Counted from the first letter of the stretch, positions 20,969-32,773 are shown. The stretch is DNA of 64,000 nucleotides from Schistosoma haematobium (GCF_000699445.3 NC_067197.1:13770152-13834151), one strand, 5' to 3'. Notes: generated by a model from the sequence alone, not told the origin. Program-made: numbers and translations.

Positions 20969-21518
20969 CATTTAAATGATTATTGCGCGTAAGACACCTG
21001 TTAACATTTTGTTTCACCTCGATTACCCTTTCTGTTGTATGTAGTAAAAAGCTTAATATGCTTATATTTGTATATTTATTGAAAAAAGAAACAATTTTTT
21101 TGCTGATACGCGTATATTTAATTTTTTTCTTAAAATACACCAAAGAAATTCTTTAAAAATCATTTTTACGTTATCGCATGTGCATGAGTTTATTTTTCTA
21201 TTTTCGGCCGCTTTGTGTATTTACGTGAGTACTAGTATATTTTGACACGCACTTACATTTTATTTTTTTCTTTTCCAGGACGGCTGTAAAAGGCGAGATA
21301 AGAATGACGAAGTTTACGATGAGGCGAAATTTTCAATGTGCTTTTTTGCCTTATTACTATATTGTATTATATGGTCCATTAAAGCAAGGAAATACGACCA
21401 GACGCTGCTAAGTATAGAAAGCTATTAGAAGAGTGCTTACCAACGACAAATTCGTTGGCTTTAAACTTCTGACTGGCCACGTTTTATGGTCATCACTACC
21501 CCACTAGGGAGAGTGATT
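20969..21518 (+). other. Gypsy-1 3' untranslated region
   Basis: AT-rich, no reading frame. It ends in CTAGGGAGAGTGATT, a purine-rich stretch at the place where a polypurine tract is expected before the 3' LTR. Confidence 0.5.
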
Positions 21519-21601
21519 TGAAGCGGTAAATAAATCTTCAAAATAAATAACTCTCTAAGTCTTCGACATTGGATGCTGACCACATTAGCTTTAATGGGCT
21601 C
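21519..21601 (+). repeat. Gypsy-1 3' LTR, part a
   Basis: Starts TGAAGCGGTAAATAAATC and matches the first 83 bp of the 5' LTR with about six differences. It stops where the CR1 3' tail begins. Confidence 0.75.
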
Positions 21602-22004
21602 CAGTCAGTCTCAGTCTTCAGTCTTCAGTAATAAGGATAGTAGGTTGATGAACCTGTATTAATCCTGACGCACTGCTTTCCAGTGAAGGTCCAGCTTTTC
21701 CTTGAAAGTATTCACTGATGAGGCTGATACCACTTGTTCGGGTAAGGCGTTCCAATGATTGACTACTCGATGAGAAAAACGGAACCCCACTTTAAGTTTA
21801 TTAGATCTTGGTTTATGAACCTTCTTGCTATGACCGCGGAGATTATTAGTCCTGGAGAGAGCAAAAAGATAAGACATATTAACACCCAAATCATAATTAA
21901 AGATACGAAATGCCAGTATAAGGTCACCTCGTGTCCTACGATACGACAAGGGGAAAAGATTTAGGCTTTTTAAACGCTCATCGTAAGGGAGTCTAGAAAG
22001 ACCC
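21602..22004 (-). pseudogene. CR1-like LINE, 3' end (C-terminus of ORF2), separated by Gypsy-2
   Basis: Minus-strand continuation of the LINE at 28869-32430. It reads LSRLPYDERLKSLNLFPLSYRRTRGDLILAFRIFNYDL, the usual end of CR1/Jockey ORF2, up to about 21661, followed by a 3' UTR with short repeats (ACTGAAG units) at the terminus. The reading picks up exactly where the piece at 28869 leaves off once Gypsy-2 and one ACCC copy are removed. Confidence 0.85.
22001..22004. repeat. TSD of Gypsy-2, left copy
   Basis: ACCC, repeated at 28869-28872. Confidence 0.85.
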
Positions 22005-22266
22005 TGTAACAGCTCAGGTTGGTTGGTTAAGAGTTGACCCCAAACAACCAAGCTTATGCCGAAACAGTATTGTTCAAGTATTCATTCACTTCCTTATTTT
22101 TTATAAGCGTTATATTCCCTATTATCTTGAATGTTGAGAGCCTTTGTTTGTCTGAACAGATAATCCCACGCTCCACTGTGACTGCGCGAAGATCGAAATA
22201 AAGACATATTCACTACTTCTCTGGTTTCTTCTATCAATAGCACGAGGGTTACCTTAAGGCACGAAA
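22005..22266 (+). repeat. Gypsy-2 5' LTR
   Basis: 262 bp, TGTAACAGCT...GGCACGAAA, identical by eye to 28607-28868. Includes an AATAAAG signal-like stretch near its 3' half. It is followed at 22268 by TGGTGAGCCC, a tRNA primer-binding-site-like sequence similar to the tRNA-Trp site typical of the CsRn1 group. Confidence 0.9.
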
Positions 22267-22463
22267 TTGGTGAGCCCTTTTGAACACAAATTTAACCTCA
22301 TTTTTGTTATTAACATTTTTTTTTACTCAATCGTAAAAGTAGACCTGATTATCCGTAAACTAATTTGAGTATATAACTAGTTTATTCCGTATTATCTTAA
22401 GTTATTCGTGTCATAGTAACCACTTTTTGTGCTAACTTTATTGCTATATTTGTCACATACCTC

Positions 22464-23309
22464 ATGTCAGACTCAATAGAAACCCATAATCTGGAGGATT
22501 TGTCACCAGTGGAGATAGACACTGTTATGACTACGAAATCCCGACTTCCAGAATTTGATCGTAGTGATCCTGAGTTGTGGTTTGCTCAACTAGAGCATTA
22601 TTTCACGAGACACAATATCAAATCTGAAGGAATTCGCTATAGAGACTTGTGTTCTATCCTTCCTCCTTCAGTCGCCAAAGAAGTCCGTGACTTGATTTTA
22701 AGTCCACCATCACCACAACCATACACCATCTTAAGACGAGAGATAATGAACCGTTTATCATTATCAGATAGTCAAAGAATCCAAAGACTTTTTCAAGGTG
22801 AAACACTAGGTGATCGGTCGCCGTCACAGTTTTTACGTCACCTCCAAGTCTTAGTGGGTGATAACACAGTGGGTGAAGCAGTCCTAAAACAAGGATGGAT
22901 ACAAGCTCTCCCATGCTACGTCCAACACTGTTTGGATGCACAAGATCCTGAAACCTCATTATCTCACTTAGCGCGTATAGCCGACAGAATAATGGAAAGA
23001 GGTCCTCCAACTGGATCAGGCACAATAAATCACACACAAAAAGTAGAATCAGCAAAAGACCCCGTAATAGAAGGACTCATTGCGAGTGTTAAGAGTCTCA
23101 CTGAGGCTGTCACCAGAATGCAAATGGGTCATAGAAACAGGAACAGGTCACCACAACGACCACGATCCAAGTCACAAAACAGGTCACAAATGTCCAGACA
23201 ATCTGGGCAGTTTTGTTGGTACCACTGGAAGTTTGGTGTCAACTCAACCAAGTGCATGCAACCATGCGCCTGGCCTAAGCATAATTCTAAGACAGCGGGA
23301 AACGAGTAA
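22464..23309 (+). CDS. gag: Gypsy-2 Gag
   Basis: 281 residues from ATG at 22464. It begins with an acidic leader and then the Gag core ([21 protein letters not shown] at about 26-46; [34 protein letters not shown]). A basic Arg/Ser/Gln-rich stretch follows, then a cysteine/histidine knuckle Cys-x2-His-x9-Cys-x3-Cys near 252-270. This CHCC pattern replaces the usual CCHC and is typical of CsRn1-type elements of trematodes. It forms the virus-like particle and binds element RNA. The stop at 23307 lies 4 bases after a GGGAAAC slippery site, so some ribosomes should read on into pol. Confidence 0.9.
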   Translation: MSDSIETHNLEDLSPVEIDTVMTTKSRLPEFDRSDPELWFAQLEHYFTRHNIKSEGIRYRDLCSILPPSVAKEVRDLILSPPSPQPYTILRREIMNRLSLSDSQRIQRLFQGETLGDRSPSQFLRHLQVLVGDNTVGEAVLKQGWIQALPCYVQHCLDAQDPETSLSHLARIADRIMERGPPTGSGTINHTQKVESAKDPVIEGLIASVKSLTEAVTRMQMGHRNRNRSPQRPRSKSQNRSQMSRQSGQFCWYHWKFGVNSTKCMQPCAWPKHNSKTAGNE

Positions 23310-26300
23310 CCCCTCCCCAGGTCGCGACGACTGAGGAGGGGCGCCTAAACAGTCGCTTGTTTTATGTTAGAGACAGAAACTCGGGCTTGAATTTCTTGGT
23401 GGATACTGGCGCTGCTCTTAGCATCATCCCTCGAAATAAAACTGAGATTAGTCGAGAAACATCATCAATTACACTTCAAGCTGCAAATAAAACTAAAATT
23501 GCGACATTTGGGCAGAAAACTTTAACCCTAGATTTGGGGTTCAGGAGGCAATTCCCTTGGGTTTTCACGGTAGCCGACTTAGATCTGGCAATACTGGGGA
23601 TGGACTTTCTAGAGAGATACGAATTTCTAGTTGACACCAAGAAACGGCGATTAACACTAAAAGAAACTTCGTATTACACAAAAGGCAAAGAAAGTCACAT
23701 CAGCTCTCTTAACTTGATTCAAACTCCCCCAGTAACAACAGCGAAATTCCAAGATATACTCGCGGAATTTCCAAACTTAACTAAACCAAACCCACAGCCT
23801 TCTAAAGACAAACTAAAAGTAAGTCACACTATCAAAACCGAAGGTGCACCGGTTTTTGCAAAACCCAGGAGACTAGCACCAGATAAGCTCAAAATCGCTA
23901 GGGCCGAGTTTGATTATATGCTACAACTGGGTATTATCCGTCCCTCTGATAGTCAATGGGCATCCCCTTTGCATATGGTCCCAAAGAAGAATGAAGGTGA
24001 CTGGCGACCGTGCGGGGATTACAGAGCCCTAAACCGTCAAACCGTACCAGATAGGTACCCAATACCGCATATCCAAGATTTCACCAACGGTTTACAGGGT
24101 ATGAACATATTCACTAAAATTGATTTAGTCAGGGCATATCACAATATCCCGGTGGCTGATGAAGATATTCCCAAGACAGCTATTACTACACCCTTTGGCT
24201 TATTCGAGTTTGTACGCATGCCATTCGGCCTGAGAAATGCGGCACAGACATTTCAAAGATTCATAGATAACCTACTTCGAGATATGCCATTTGCGCAGGG
24301 GTATATAGACGACTTGTTAATTGCCAGCCCCGATTTGCAATCACACGAACAGCATGTACAAGCAGTGTTGAAAAGACTGGATGAACATGGAATAAACATA
24401 CATCAAAGTAAGTGTGTTTTCGGTGTTCAAACTTTAGAATTTCTCGGTCACACAATAAGCCCAGAAGGGATTAAACCTATCAAAAAAGAAGTGGATACCA
24501 TCAAACAATACCCCGTACCTAGTTCTCTAACACAACTGAGAAGTTTTCTAGGCCTAATTAACTTTTATCGCAGATTCATACCAGGTTGTGCACAATTAAT
24601 GCAACCTTTGACAGATTCACTTAAAGGAAAACCAAAAGAATTCAAACTGTCTTCTGACGCCATCGAAGCTATTAAACAGCTTAAAGATAAACTGGCTCAA
24701 GCAACTACGTTGATATATCCGAATTCTCTTTCCCCACTTGCTTTGATGGTGGATGCTTCAGATAAAGCAGTAGGCGGTACCCTTAACCAACTGGTTAAAA
24801 ACGCCTGGAAACCAATTGCTTTCTTCTCGAAAAGACTCGCTCCAGCCGAAACAAGGTATTCTACCTTCGGGCGAGAACTTCTTGCAATCTACCTGACCAT
24901 TAAACACTTCCGACACATGTTAGAAGGTAGGGAATTTATAGTCTTTACGGATCACAAACCTCTGACGAATGCTTTAAAAGCGAGAGCCGACAAATACTCA
25001 CCTCGAGAAGTCCGACACCTTGACTATATATCACAGTTCACAAGCGATATCCGACATGTCAAAGGTCAGGACAATCAGGCGGCAGATGCTTTATCCAGAC
25101 TAGAAATGAACGTGCTACAGCAGTCTACAGTAAACTTCGAGACGTTAAGACACGAACAAGAGCAGGACCTAGAATTGCAAAACCTACTTAAAACAAACAA
25201 TTCAAGTCTTAATTTAAAACAATTCCCATCACCTATCGATGGTATTCTAATTTATTGTGACACGACCAAGGCAATGCCGCGACCTTTCGTTCCCAAAAAT
25301 ATGCGAAAGTTGATATATAATAACTTTCATTCTTTGTCTCATCCTGGCGCGAAAGCTTCAACAAAACTAATCAATGCCAGATATATATGGCCGAATTTAC
25401 AGAAGGATGTACACAAATGGGTTAGAGAGTGTTCAGCATGTCAACAATCAAAGATTAATCGTCACACAAATTCACCCATAGGTGTTTTCTCGCAACCAGA
25501 TGCACGTTTTGCCCATGTGCATATCGACTTGGTAGGTCCTTTACCACGTTCAAACGGTTTCAATTATCTTTTTACATGCATAGATCGATTTACCAGATTC
25601 CCTATAGCCATCCCGATAGCGGACATCACAGCGGAAACAGTAGCCAAAGTTTTCATGCAGAACTGGGTAACCATTTTTGGTACACCCATAACAATAACGA
25701 CGGATAGAGGAGCGCAATTCGAATCCGAACTATTTAATAACTTGGCCAAACTTCTAGGCTCCAATAGGATACGCTGCACTGCATATCATCCTCAGGCTAA
25801 TGGGATGGTAGAACGTTTTCACCGTCAGCTAAAAACCGCCCTTATATCTCACTCAAACCCCAATCAGTGGACAGAATTCCTACCATTAGTTATGTTGGGA
25901 ATACGAACATCTGTCAAAACTGACGCACAGTGTTCAGCTGCGGAACTGGTTTTCGGAACAACTCTGAGACTACCAGGTGAATTTATTAACCCTAATACTA
26001 ACAGTCAAAAACTTAATTTAGAAAATTATGTAGATCAACTACGGGACCACATGTCTAAAATTAAGCCGATTAATACTCGTGAACAATCGCGTGCCGTATA
26101 TGTACCTAAAGACCTAAGCAATTGCACGCACGTCTGGATAAGATGTGACAAAATAAAAGCACCACTTAGCCCTCCATTTGAAGGTCCTTTCAAAGTCGTC
26201 TCAAGAAAATCTAAATATTTCGTGATAGAAAAACACGGAAACATCGACACAGTAAGTATTGATAGGCTAAAGCCGGCTTATCTAGATCATGAACCACCAT

Positions 26301-26443
26301 ACGTGTCGTTAGATCGTTTAACTGACAAATCCATTACGGAATCGAAATGCAAAAACGATAAATCTTTACAAATGACTAAAACGGTTCGCTGGGCACATCC
26401 GATTAGCCAATCAAGGATGTTGACAGTTTCAGCTGCAGGATAA
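23291..26443 (+). CDS. pol: Gypsy-2 Pol: protease, reverse transcriptase, RNase H, integrase
   Basis: Intact frame, over 1040 codons counting from the frameshift. Residues below count from a TTG at 23357. Protease: [10 protein letters not shown] near 15-24. [38 protein letters not shown], and catalytic YIDDLL near 316. RNase [11 protein letters not shown] near 465 and FTDHKPL. Integrase: an HHCC zinc finger (HSLSHPGAK... CSACQQSK) near 660-700, then D in [10 protein letters not shown] in TTDRGAQF and E in [11 protein letters not shown], with exactly 35 residues between the last two. The C-terminal region shows the GPF-type module ([14 protein letters not shown]). Pol has no start of its own and is expected as a Gag-Pol fusion through the -1 shift. 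It copies element RNA and inserts the cDNA. Confidence 0.93.
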   Translation, partial: DSGKRVTPPQVATTEEGRLNSRLFYVRDRNSGLNFLVDTGAALSIIPRNKTEISRETSSITLQAANKTKIATFGQKTLTLDLGFRRQFPWVFTVADLDLAILGMDFLERYEFLVDTKKRRLTLKETSYYTKGKESHISSLNLIQTPPVTTAKFQDILAEFPNLTKPNPQPSKDKLKVSHTIKTEGAPVFAKPRRLAPDKLKIARAEFDYMLQLGIIRPSDSQWASPLHMVPKKNEGDWRPCGDYRALNRQTVPDRYPIPHIQDFTNGLQGMNIFTKIDLVRAYHNIPVADEDIPKTAITTPFGLFEFVRMPFGLRNAAQTFQRFIDNLLRDMPFAQGYIDDLLIASPDLQSHEQHVQAVLKRLDEHGINIHQSKCVFGVQTLEFLGHTISPEGIKPIKKEVDTIKQYPVPSSLTQLRSFLGLINFYRRFIPGCAQLMQPLTDSLKGKPKEFKLSSDAIEAIKQLKDKLAQATTLIYPNSLSPLALMVDASDKAVGGTLNQLVKNAWKPIAFFSKRLAPAETRYSTFGRELLAIYLTIKHFRHMLEGREFIVFTDHKPLTNALKARADKYSPREVRHLDYISQFTSDIRHVKGQDNQAADALSRLEMNVLQQSTVNFETLRHEQEQDLELQNLLKTNNSSLNLKQFPSPIDGILIYCDTTKAMPRPFVPKNMRKLIYNNFHSLSHPGAKASTKLINARYIWPNLQKDVHKWVRECSACQQSKINRHTNSPIGVFSQPDARFAHVHIDLVGPLPRSNGFNYLFTCIDRFTRFPIAIPIADITAETVAKVFMQNWVTIFGTPITITTDRGAQFESELFNNLAKLLGSNRIRCTAYHPQANGMVERFHRQLKTALISHSNPNQWTEFLPLVMLGIRTSVKTDAQCSAAELVFGTTLRLPGEFINPNTNSQKLNLENYVDQLRDHMSKIKPINTREQSRAVYVPKDLSNCTHVWIRCDKIKAPLSPPFEGPFKVVSRKSKYFVIEKHGNIDTVSIDRLKPAYLDHEPPYVSLDRLTDKSITESKCKNDKSLQMTKTVRWAHPISQSRMLTVSAAG
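23297..23341 (+). promoter_or_regulatory. Programmed -1 ribosomal frameshift signal between gag and pol
   Basis: The slippery heptamer G GGA AAC sits at 23297-23303 in the gag frame. A 6-nt spacer (GAGTAA, containing the gag stop) follows. Then comes a 7-bp GC-rich stem, CCCCTCC (23310-23316) pairing with GGAGGGG (23335-23341), with a small inner hairpin GTCG/CGAC in the loop. The pol frame (-1) is open from 23291, giving a 19-nt overlap. Layout and spacing match classical -1 sites. Function is inferred. Confidence 0.85.
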
Positions 26444-28606
26444 AATCTAACCACGTAGCTAATCAGACCCTGCATCTACTTAAAAATAACTTTTCTCCTC
26501 ATTCCGCCTCACCTACAACTCCCCAGACCTTTTGCCTTTGATATATAAGTGTTATGTTAAAAATTTTTTAAATACTGGACACAAGCTAGGTATTCCGAAA
26601 CGATGGCTGCGGATTTTAATCAAATTCATACAACTAACACTGGCAAATACAACGAATTCAAAAAGCAACCCAGGCGAGTTTTATAATTTCTTTTTCTGGT
26701 TAATTAACTATGTTGGCTGTACTTCTTATATATCTATATACATTTTTCACGTAGACTGGCTATACATATATACCATATGAACTAATTCTAAAAGTTTTCG
26801 GTCGAAGATGTGTTCAGTAGCTTGATACGCTTAATACTACTATTATTAAGTGGTTTTCTAGACAAAACATTTTGGATTAAACCATGGTCAAATACTTATT
26901 AAAGTTCTCATCATTTTTTTTCATGTTTAGGAAACTTACGTAATGACTTAACCAGTTTTCCTACAGCATGCTTTTTAGTGTGATCATATAACCCATCATT
27001 ATTGGCAATATTCAAATTTTTTTAAATTTCTGACATTTAAGAATCAATAACCGTGAAGATATAGTACAGTGCGTTATTGTAAGGTTACTATGTTAGCCGC
27101 ATTGATTCCACATACCTAATTTTAAACACAACTTATAAGGGAACTGTTAAGTAATCACAACATTGAACTAATATGAATATCACAGCTATGCTAACGTTAA
27201 ACCAATTATTATTAGTGGTCCATACAAAATCCTGGAACTTAACACTAGCGTTATAAAAAAACATGTTATGTCAATAACTTATATATATATATACCTTTTT
27301 TTTCTCGTTGGTTTAATTATAACGTAAAATGGAAATCTACCACACTTGTAGTTTTTTTTCTATAGCATTATTATTAATAAAAACAAAGAACTTGTACTAT
27401 TCCAATATGGCACTTTGACATATCAATCCGTCCTCCTGTTATCTTTCTCTCATATCTGAGCAACATATGGCCAACAAACATCGTATTGAAGGGGGTTTTG
27501 GTGAACGAAAACACTGGCCCCACACGCACTCGAACCTCTGCCCTCCTGGATGCTAGACCGTGTGCCTAGCCATTAGACCACATCAAACCACGGGCGAATG
27601 ACTGCAATCTTTCCTTTTACCGATTAATCATATATAATACTAACGAGTAATAGGACTTACACATTTCTAAGGTGCAGACAAATTCGTTACTTGGATGAAT
27701 TGACGAAATATTGCTTCAATATATCATACATACTTAGATCAAACCAGAAAAGAGTATTTGACACAATTGTACTTAATCCTCATAATCTACACAATTTTTT
27801 CTCCTCCTTAACCGTATATTCTTTTCCGTTTTGTGGAGTACAACTATGCACCCTTGGTTACGTACCTGGTTATAAAAGGCGGTCGTCATAGGCCCAAGGT
27901 CATACATTTGATCGGGTTTGACAATGAGTCCAACTTCTAGCAAGTTTACACTTTTACATATATGCATTATAAAAATTTTTTTTTGTGTTCATACCTTTTC
28001 GTACATAAGATGGCTACACTATGTCTATTTTCTTCCAGAATACCAATCCTTTCTGGAGACCAATCACTTACGTGGAACCGAACAATTATAAATTATATTT
28101 TTGTATTTCCATTTTGTATCTTATTATTTTTATGCAGGCAGTGGAGCAGTTCTTCAGGTGTGATTGGTTTTCACCATTACCTTTGAAGTAGATTCTTCTT
28201 TACTTTTTACTTGAGGGCGACTAAAGAGGCAGGTGAGTAAACACCTGATAGCCGGTCTGAGCATGGAAAAATCGTACCTCACCAACATGGTGTTGGGTAG
28301 CCCGCTCGCGGCACTTCCTCAGATATTCTTATTCCACATTCTCACACTCTTTCTCTTGAAAGCACGCAGTAAACCGTCAGCGATAGTTGTAGAATAGATC
28401 ACATGCTACAAAATAAGATGACAAGCTAGTAAATGAGGAGACATCCATGGACTATCGTTGACAGCGTTAGTCGTCACTGATTGTAAGTCAAATAGTGAGC
28501 GAGTTGATAATTTTCCCTTGGGATGAGAAATAGAACTAAGGTGTTTTCGATAGATAGGTTAATCGAACCGACGTTCCTACGGAAGTCGATTCTAGGGGGA
28601 AACTAA
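26444..28606 (+). other. Gypsy-2 3' non-coding region
   Basis: A 2.1-kb AT-rich stretch between pol and the 3' LTR, long for this element class. It has no reading frame of note and no envelope-like protein. A tRNA-like block lies at about 27495-27600. A somewhat more GC-rich part at 28200-28320 was not recognised. It ends in CTAGGGGGAAACTAA before the LTR. Confidence 0.6.
27490..27600 (-). repeat. tRNA-like (SINE head) block in Gypsy-2
   Basis: On the minus strand it reads TGGTCTAATGGCTAGGCAC, then about 30 bases later GAGGTTCGAGTGCG, close to pol III boxes A and B in tRNA spacing. It may be a SINE that jumped into the element or a captured tRNA pseudogene. No hammerhead motif follows. Confidence 0.5.
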
Positions 28607-28868
28607 TGTAACAGCTCAGGTTGGTTGGTTAAGAGTTGACCCCAAACAACCAAGCTTATGCCGAAACAGTATTGTTCAAGTATTCATTCACTTCCTTATT
28701 TTTTATAAGCGTTATATTCCCTATTATCTTGAATGTTGAGAGCCTTTGTTTGTCTGAACAGATAATCCCACGCTCCACTGTGACTGCGCGAAGATCGAAA
28801 TAAAGACATATTCACTACTTCTCTGGTTTCTTCTATCAATAGCACGAGGGTTACCTTAAGGCACGAAA
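28607..28868 (+). repeat. Gypsy-2 3' LTR
   Basis: 262 bp, no visible difference from 22005-22266. Followed by the ACCC target duplication at 28869-28872. Confidence 0.9.
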
Positions 28869-31360
28869 ACCCTTCACTAATTTCGTTCCCACACGCTGGA
28901 CACGCTCAAGGGAGTTAGTATCCTTTACCAGACACGGGCTAGCTGCTTGAATACAGTACTCTAAGTGTGGTCTAACATATATGGGATATAAAATTCGAGA
29001 CGTTTCCTCGTCAAAAGATTTGAACGCTCGGCAAAGTGACCATAACGCACGAAAACCTTTGACAGCGGTTGCTTTGCAATGCGTAGTTGTTTTTAAATCA
29101 TGACTTAATACTACTCCTAAGTCTTTATGCTCTTGAACGCATGGAAGAGGTTTACCCTCAATAGTGTAACGGTAACTATTACCGTGACCGATGTGCATTA
29201 GTACACTCTTCCTAGCATTGATTTCTAAGCCCCACTCTCGAGCCCACCTAACTAAATCGTCTAAGTCAGCTTGAAGATCCACATGATCAGCCGCACTTTT
29301 TATTGTTCTCCAGATTTTTACATCATCCGCAAACAATAATGTCGACGACCTAAGTAACAGCGGTAACTCATTAACGTAGAGAAGGAAGAGCAGGGGGCCT
29401 AAGATGGTGCCTTGGGGTACACCACTTTTGACTGGCTTCCAATCGGATAGCGTTCCGTTAACCCTCACTCTCTGTCTGCGGTCACATAAGAAATTTCCTA
29501 TCCACGCATGTACAGTACCTATTATTCCGAGGCTCGAGAGCTTCTGCATAAGACCTACGTGTGAAACCTTGTCAAATGCTTTGCTAAAATCTATGAATAT
29601 CACATCGACCGACAGACCGTTATCTAGGGCTGCTGTCCAATCCTCCCTTGCAATAAGCAAGTTAGTCAAGCATGAACGCTTGTTACGAAATCCGTGTTGC
29701 TCTGGAGCTAACAGATTGTGTAAATCTATGTGGCTTAGCAACCTAACCCGAATTATCTTTTCAAGTAACTTAACGACTATACTAGTTAGACTGACAGGCC
29801 GGTAGTTAGATACTATATGTCTCTGACCGTCCTTGAATATAGGACTGACTATAGAGTCCTTCCAATCTCTAGGGAGTTGAGCGAGTGAAAGGGACATGTT
29901 GAAGAGTGTCGCGAGCGGTTTTGAAATAATGTCCGCAAGAGATGACAGCAACCGTGGATGTCACCCGTCAGGGCCCGTTGTCTTACCAGGTTTGAGGTTA
30001 GTTATCAACGGAAGGACAGTTTCCTCAGTCACCTGTACAGATTCCATGGTTGGTATCTCGGTGTGAGTGGGACAAGTATTTGTTACAATAAACGTGGAGA
30101 AGACTTCGCTAAAATAGTTTGAAAAAGTCTCAGCTTTTGCTCGATCTGATTCAGCTAGTAATTCTGAATTTCCGTGTAACAGTAATGGGGGAATACCATC
30201 ACTACGTTTCGTCCACCGTTTAACATACGAAAACAATCGTTTCGGACAAGTACGGCTGTCATATACTAACTGTCGTTCGTAAGTGGTACGGGATTTGGCT
30301 ATGGTTTTCTTACAGATATTACGGAATTTTTGGTACTCACGCCTGAATGGTTCATGACCCGTCAACAAGAATAAGTCCCAGAAATGTTTCCTACGCTTTA
30401 ACAGCTTCCGGGTTTCCTTATTAATCCATGGAGGGCAATTTGATAGCTTACGTGCTGACCATGGGATAAACGGCGACGTTACGGACTCGAATGTAGCCTT
30501 AAACTTATTCCATTCATCTTCGATCAATCCATCCGCGTCGACCGACCAATCAGTCGACATAGCACAGTTTCTGATTTCCGGAATATTGGCTCGCCAAATA
30601 TTGGGACAGGGTGGAGCAGATACGAATTGTATACCATGTGTCCTAAACTTAAAGTGAAGTACAACGTGATCACTGTTCACTAGTGAGGGAAGGTGCTGAA
30701 TATCAAAACATCCTCAGAGTGGTGGGTGAGGGCGAGGTCCAGCAGTGACGGATCATGATTGAAATCAATATGTGTCGGTTTTATGATACATTGTACAAGT
30801 GCACACTGAATAACGGTAGATAAAAGGTCGCTATCAAAACCACTACCTGGAGCTGTAAGCTCTATCCAGCTGATATGTGATGCGTTGAAGTCCCCAATGA
30901 TGAGACAACATTCTGCCATACTCCAAGAACAGATGTGTCTTAGGATAACGTCGTCAGCAAGACAAAACAGACCACGGTATATTCCCCCTATAGTCACTAA
31001 CCCATTTCTAGATTTAATCTTACAACATGCAACCTCACATGTGACACTGATATGAGCCTCCGATATGGTTGATTGTATACGAAAGTGATCCCTCACGTAT
31101 AATATTATACCTCCCCCTTTGCGACTTGAAACTCTATCACTTCTAATAAAGATATAGCCTGCAATGAACGGAGAACAGTCTATATCTACTGTGAACCAAG
31201 TTTCTGTAACAACGATTATATCGGGACATAATTCTTCCACCATCAGACTTAGCTCGGACGTTTTATTTCTAAGACTACGAGCGTTCGTGTAGCACACACT
31301 TAAGGTGTTTTGGCAATCAATCGTTCTACCCATACAGGCCTCGGAAGCATTGGCTTCCAA
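28869..31360 (-). pseudogene. CR1-like ORF2: AP endonuclease and reverse transcriptase
   Basis: Starts about 31360. The endonuclease (31360-30680) shows YTNARSLRNK, VVTETWF, GIYRG, IIGDFNASHISW and LLDLALTHH, the usual order of the apurinic endonuclease motifs; the loop SDHVVLHF follows after a frameshift near 30690. The linker/RT N-part is 30680-29961, ending at a TGA within KTTGPDG. The RT (29951 onward) has NYRPVSLTS, GFRNKRSCLTNLL, IDFSKAFDKVSH, GVPQGTILGPLLFLLYVN and catalytic FADDVKIW. The last ~130 residues are across Gypsy-2 at 21661-22004. Two lesions plus the insertion make it inactive. Confidence 0.87.
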
Positions 31361-32420
31361 GACCTGACTACCCGAAAACCCTTAATGGTAAGATTATTTT
31401 CGCCATTTAATTTGCAAGTTCTCAATTCTGTAAGAGCATTCTTCCACTTGATTCGATCCTGAAGCGGCCAATCTGGTCGAATACGGATATTTGAGTCACT
31501 AGTTTTTAGTGCGTTTTTCAATAATATGTCTCTTTCTTCGAAACTCCCGAGAACCAGCTTCAGGATTATTCTTGTTTGAGTCGTATTACTTTCGTAATAT
31601 GTACCCCTGAAACCTCTTCAGGTAGCACATTTCTTACCACAGACTTCACTAACTGCAGGTCATGTGGATGTCTTCTAGCAGGGTCGTTATCTTTCGACTC
31701 CTCTAGATTCCAAATAGTTAAACTAGGAAGGGGTTTAGCTTCCTTTGAAATTGTGCCTACAAATTTCGACCGTGACGATAGATCCTGTATATTTACTACT
31801 GATATCTTACGATTAGCTTTTATTGTAACAGAGTCCTGTGAGTGACTCACAACAGTGTTAGACGAAGCTTTACTTTGGAGCTTTCGCGGATTGGTCTGAG
31901 AGTTCACCAAGGACTTATCAAGTAAACAGTCATTAGTTTTAGCTGTTATTTGATTTTTCTTCTTAGTCACGCCAGGATGGGTTTCACTCTTACCATCAGA
32001 TTTTGGTAGTGCAGTTTGTGACTCACAATGAGAGTCCATCAGTGAGTTACTAACTACCTGTGTACTGCCTACAGCTTTTTTCCTTTCGCTTCGTTTCCTA
32101 CGTACCGTAGTCCATTTTTCATCCCTCAGGACATTGGGACTATTTGGAACGGTGATGGTTTTATCCAGTTCGTCGGTCCCCACTAAAGGTGCATTGTTAA
32201 CAATGTCAGTACCAGGTGGTATTACTCCCCTTGTCAATGTTAAAGGAGATCTCACTTTTGCGTCGGTCAGAGTCGGTTGTTTGAGTCGTCGCGTAACAGC
32301 AGATACTATACTGACACATTCGTCACTGTCAGTGCCGGTGTTGTCAGCGCATGTGTCATCGTTTTTCTTGCAGGCCAAAGCCGATAGGCCCATAGCCTCC
32401 TTAATTAGCACCCAAAGCAA
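31300..32420 (-). pseudogene. CR1-like ORF1 remnant
   Basis: The frame 31566-32420 (284 codons) is rich in Ser, Thr and Lys with a few N-terminal cysteines. It ends in SLTIWNLEESKDNDPARRHPHDLQ, a pattern seen in ORF1p of CR1/Jockey elements before an RRM-like or C-terminal domain. A frameshift near 31560 leads to 31300-31521 (RPDWPLQDRIKWKNALTELRT), its continuation. The N-terminus is probably lost at the 32430 truncation. RNA-binding role by analogy only. Confidence 0.6.
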
Positions 32421-32430
32421 GTATAATCAC

Positions 32431-32773
32431 CTAGATGAAGGCGCTCGGTCATGCATACACACCAGATCACGAGTGGTGATGCCGTGCTCAACATCCCCTG
32501 CAATCGCTAGCCAGATTAGATCAGTCGATCCTCGATATACTGATAGCGTATCAAATATATCTTTGAACCTCCTCGCTTCCGTATTTTGATTTCAGTCGGT
32601 GGGTACGATTCATAGTAGGTGTTACAGGTTAAAGTGTTGTCGAACTTCAAATACCTTTGGCATCTTCATTGGGCAGCCCGACGTGAACTGGTACACCAAA
32701 TTGTGAAGTGTGGGTCTGTCCTTTCCTGGAATTCTGTATATCGTTGATTTATTTCGTTTTTTATATATTGTGA
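32431..32773 (+). repeat. Gypsy-1 3' LTR, part b
   Basis: Matches the last 337 bp of the 5' LTR; no mismatch seen between 32461-32773 and 16681-16993. With part a it rebuilds a 426-bp LTR. Confidence 0.78.

Larger units (their letters stand above)
22005..28868 (+). mobile_element. Gypsy-2, intact young CsRn1-type LTR retrotransposon
   Basis: A 6864-bp element with identical 262-bp LTRs, a 4-bp TSD (ACCC), primer-binding site, gag, pol in the -1 frame, a 2.1-kb 3' non-coding region and a CTAGGGGGAAACTAA polypurine-like tract before the 3' LTR. All Pol active-site motifs are intact. It sits in a CR1-like LINE. The Gag has a CHCC-type knuckle (rather than CCHC), a mark of the CsRn1/Kabuki group known from flukes. 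Probably able to move, or recently so. Confidence 0.9.
28869..32430 (-). mobile_element. CR1-like LINE (main part), split by Gypsy-2 and inserted in Gypsy-1 3' LTR
   Basis: Non-LTR retrotransposon of the CR1/Jockey group on the minus strand, with ORF1 and ORF2 remnants. Its 3' terminus lies at 21602 beyond Gypsy-2. The 5' end abuts the second half of the Gypsy-1 3' LTR at 32431. Known breaks are one frameshift near 30690, one stop near 29967 and the Gypsy-2 insertion; otherwise well preserved. No obvious TSD. Confidence 0.85.
16566..32773 (+). mobile_element. Gypsy-1, decayed CsRn1-type LTR retrotransposon, interrupted by CR1 and Gypsy-2
   Basis: Outermost element of a three-level nest. Parts: 5' LTR 16566-16993, gag remnant from 17067, pol remnant 17924-20968, 3' UTR, 3' LTR part a 21519-21601, CR1-like insertion, 3' LTR part b 32431-32773. 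The two LTRs have nearly equal length (428 and 426 bp) once the insertion is removed, which supports the reading. No convincing TSD was found. Confidence 0.72.

Noticed and set aside
27495..27600. Functional tRNA gene
   Set aside because: Box A/B-like parts are present, but the acceptor stem does not close and the anticodon arm is irregular; better seen as a SINE head or tRNA pseudogene.
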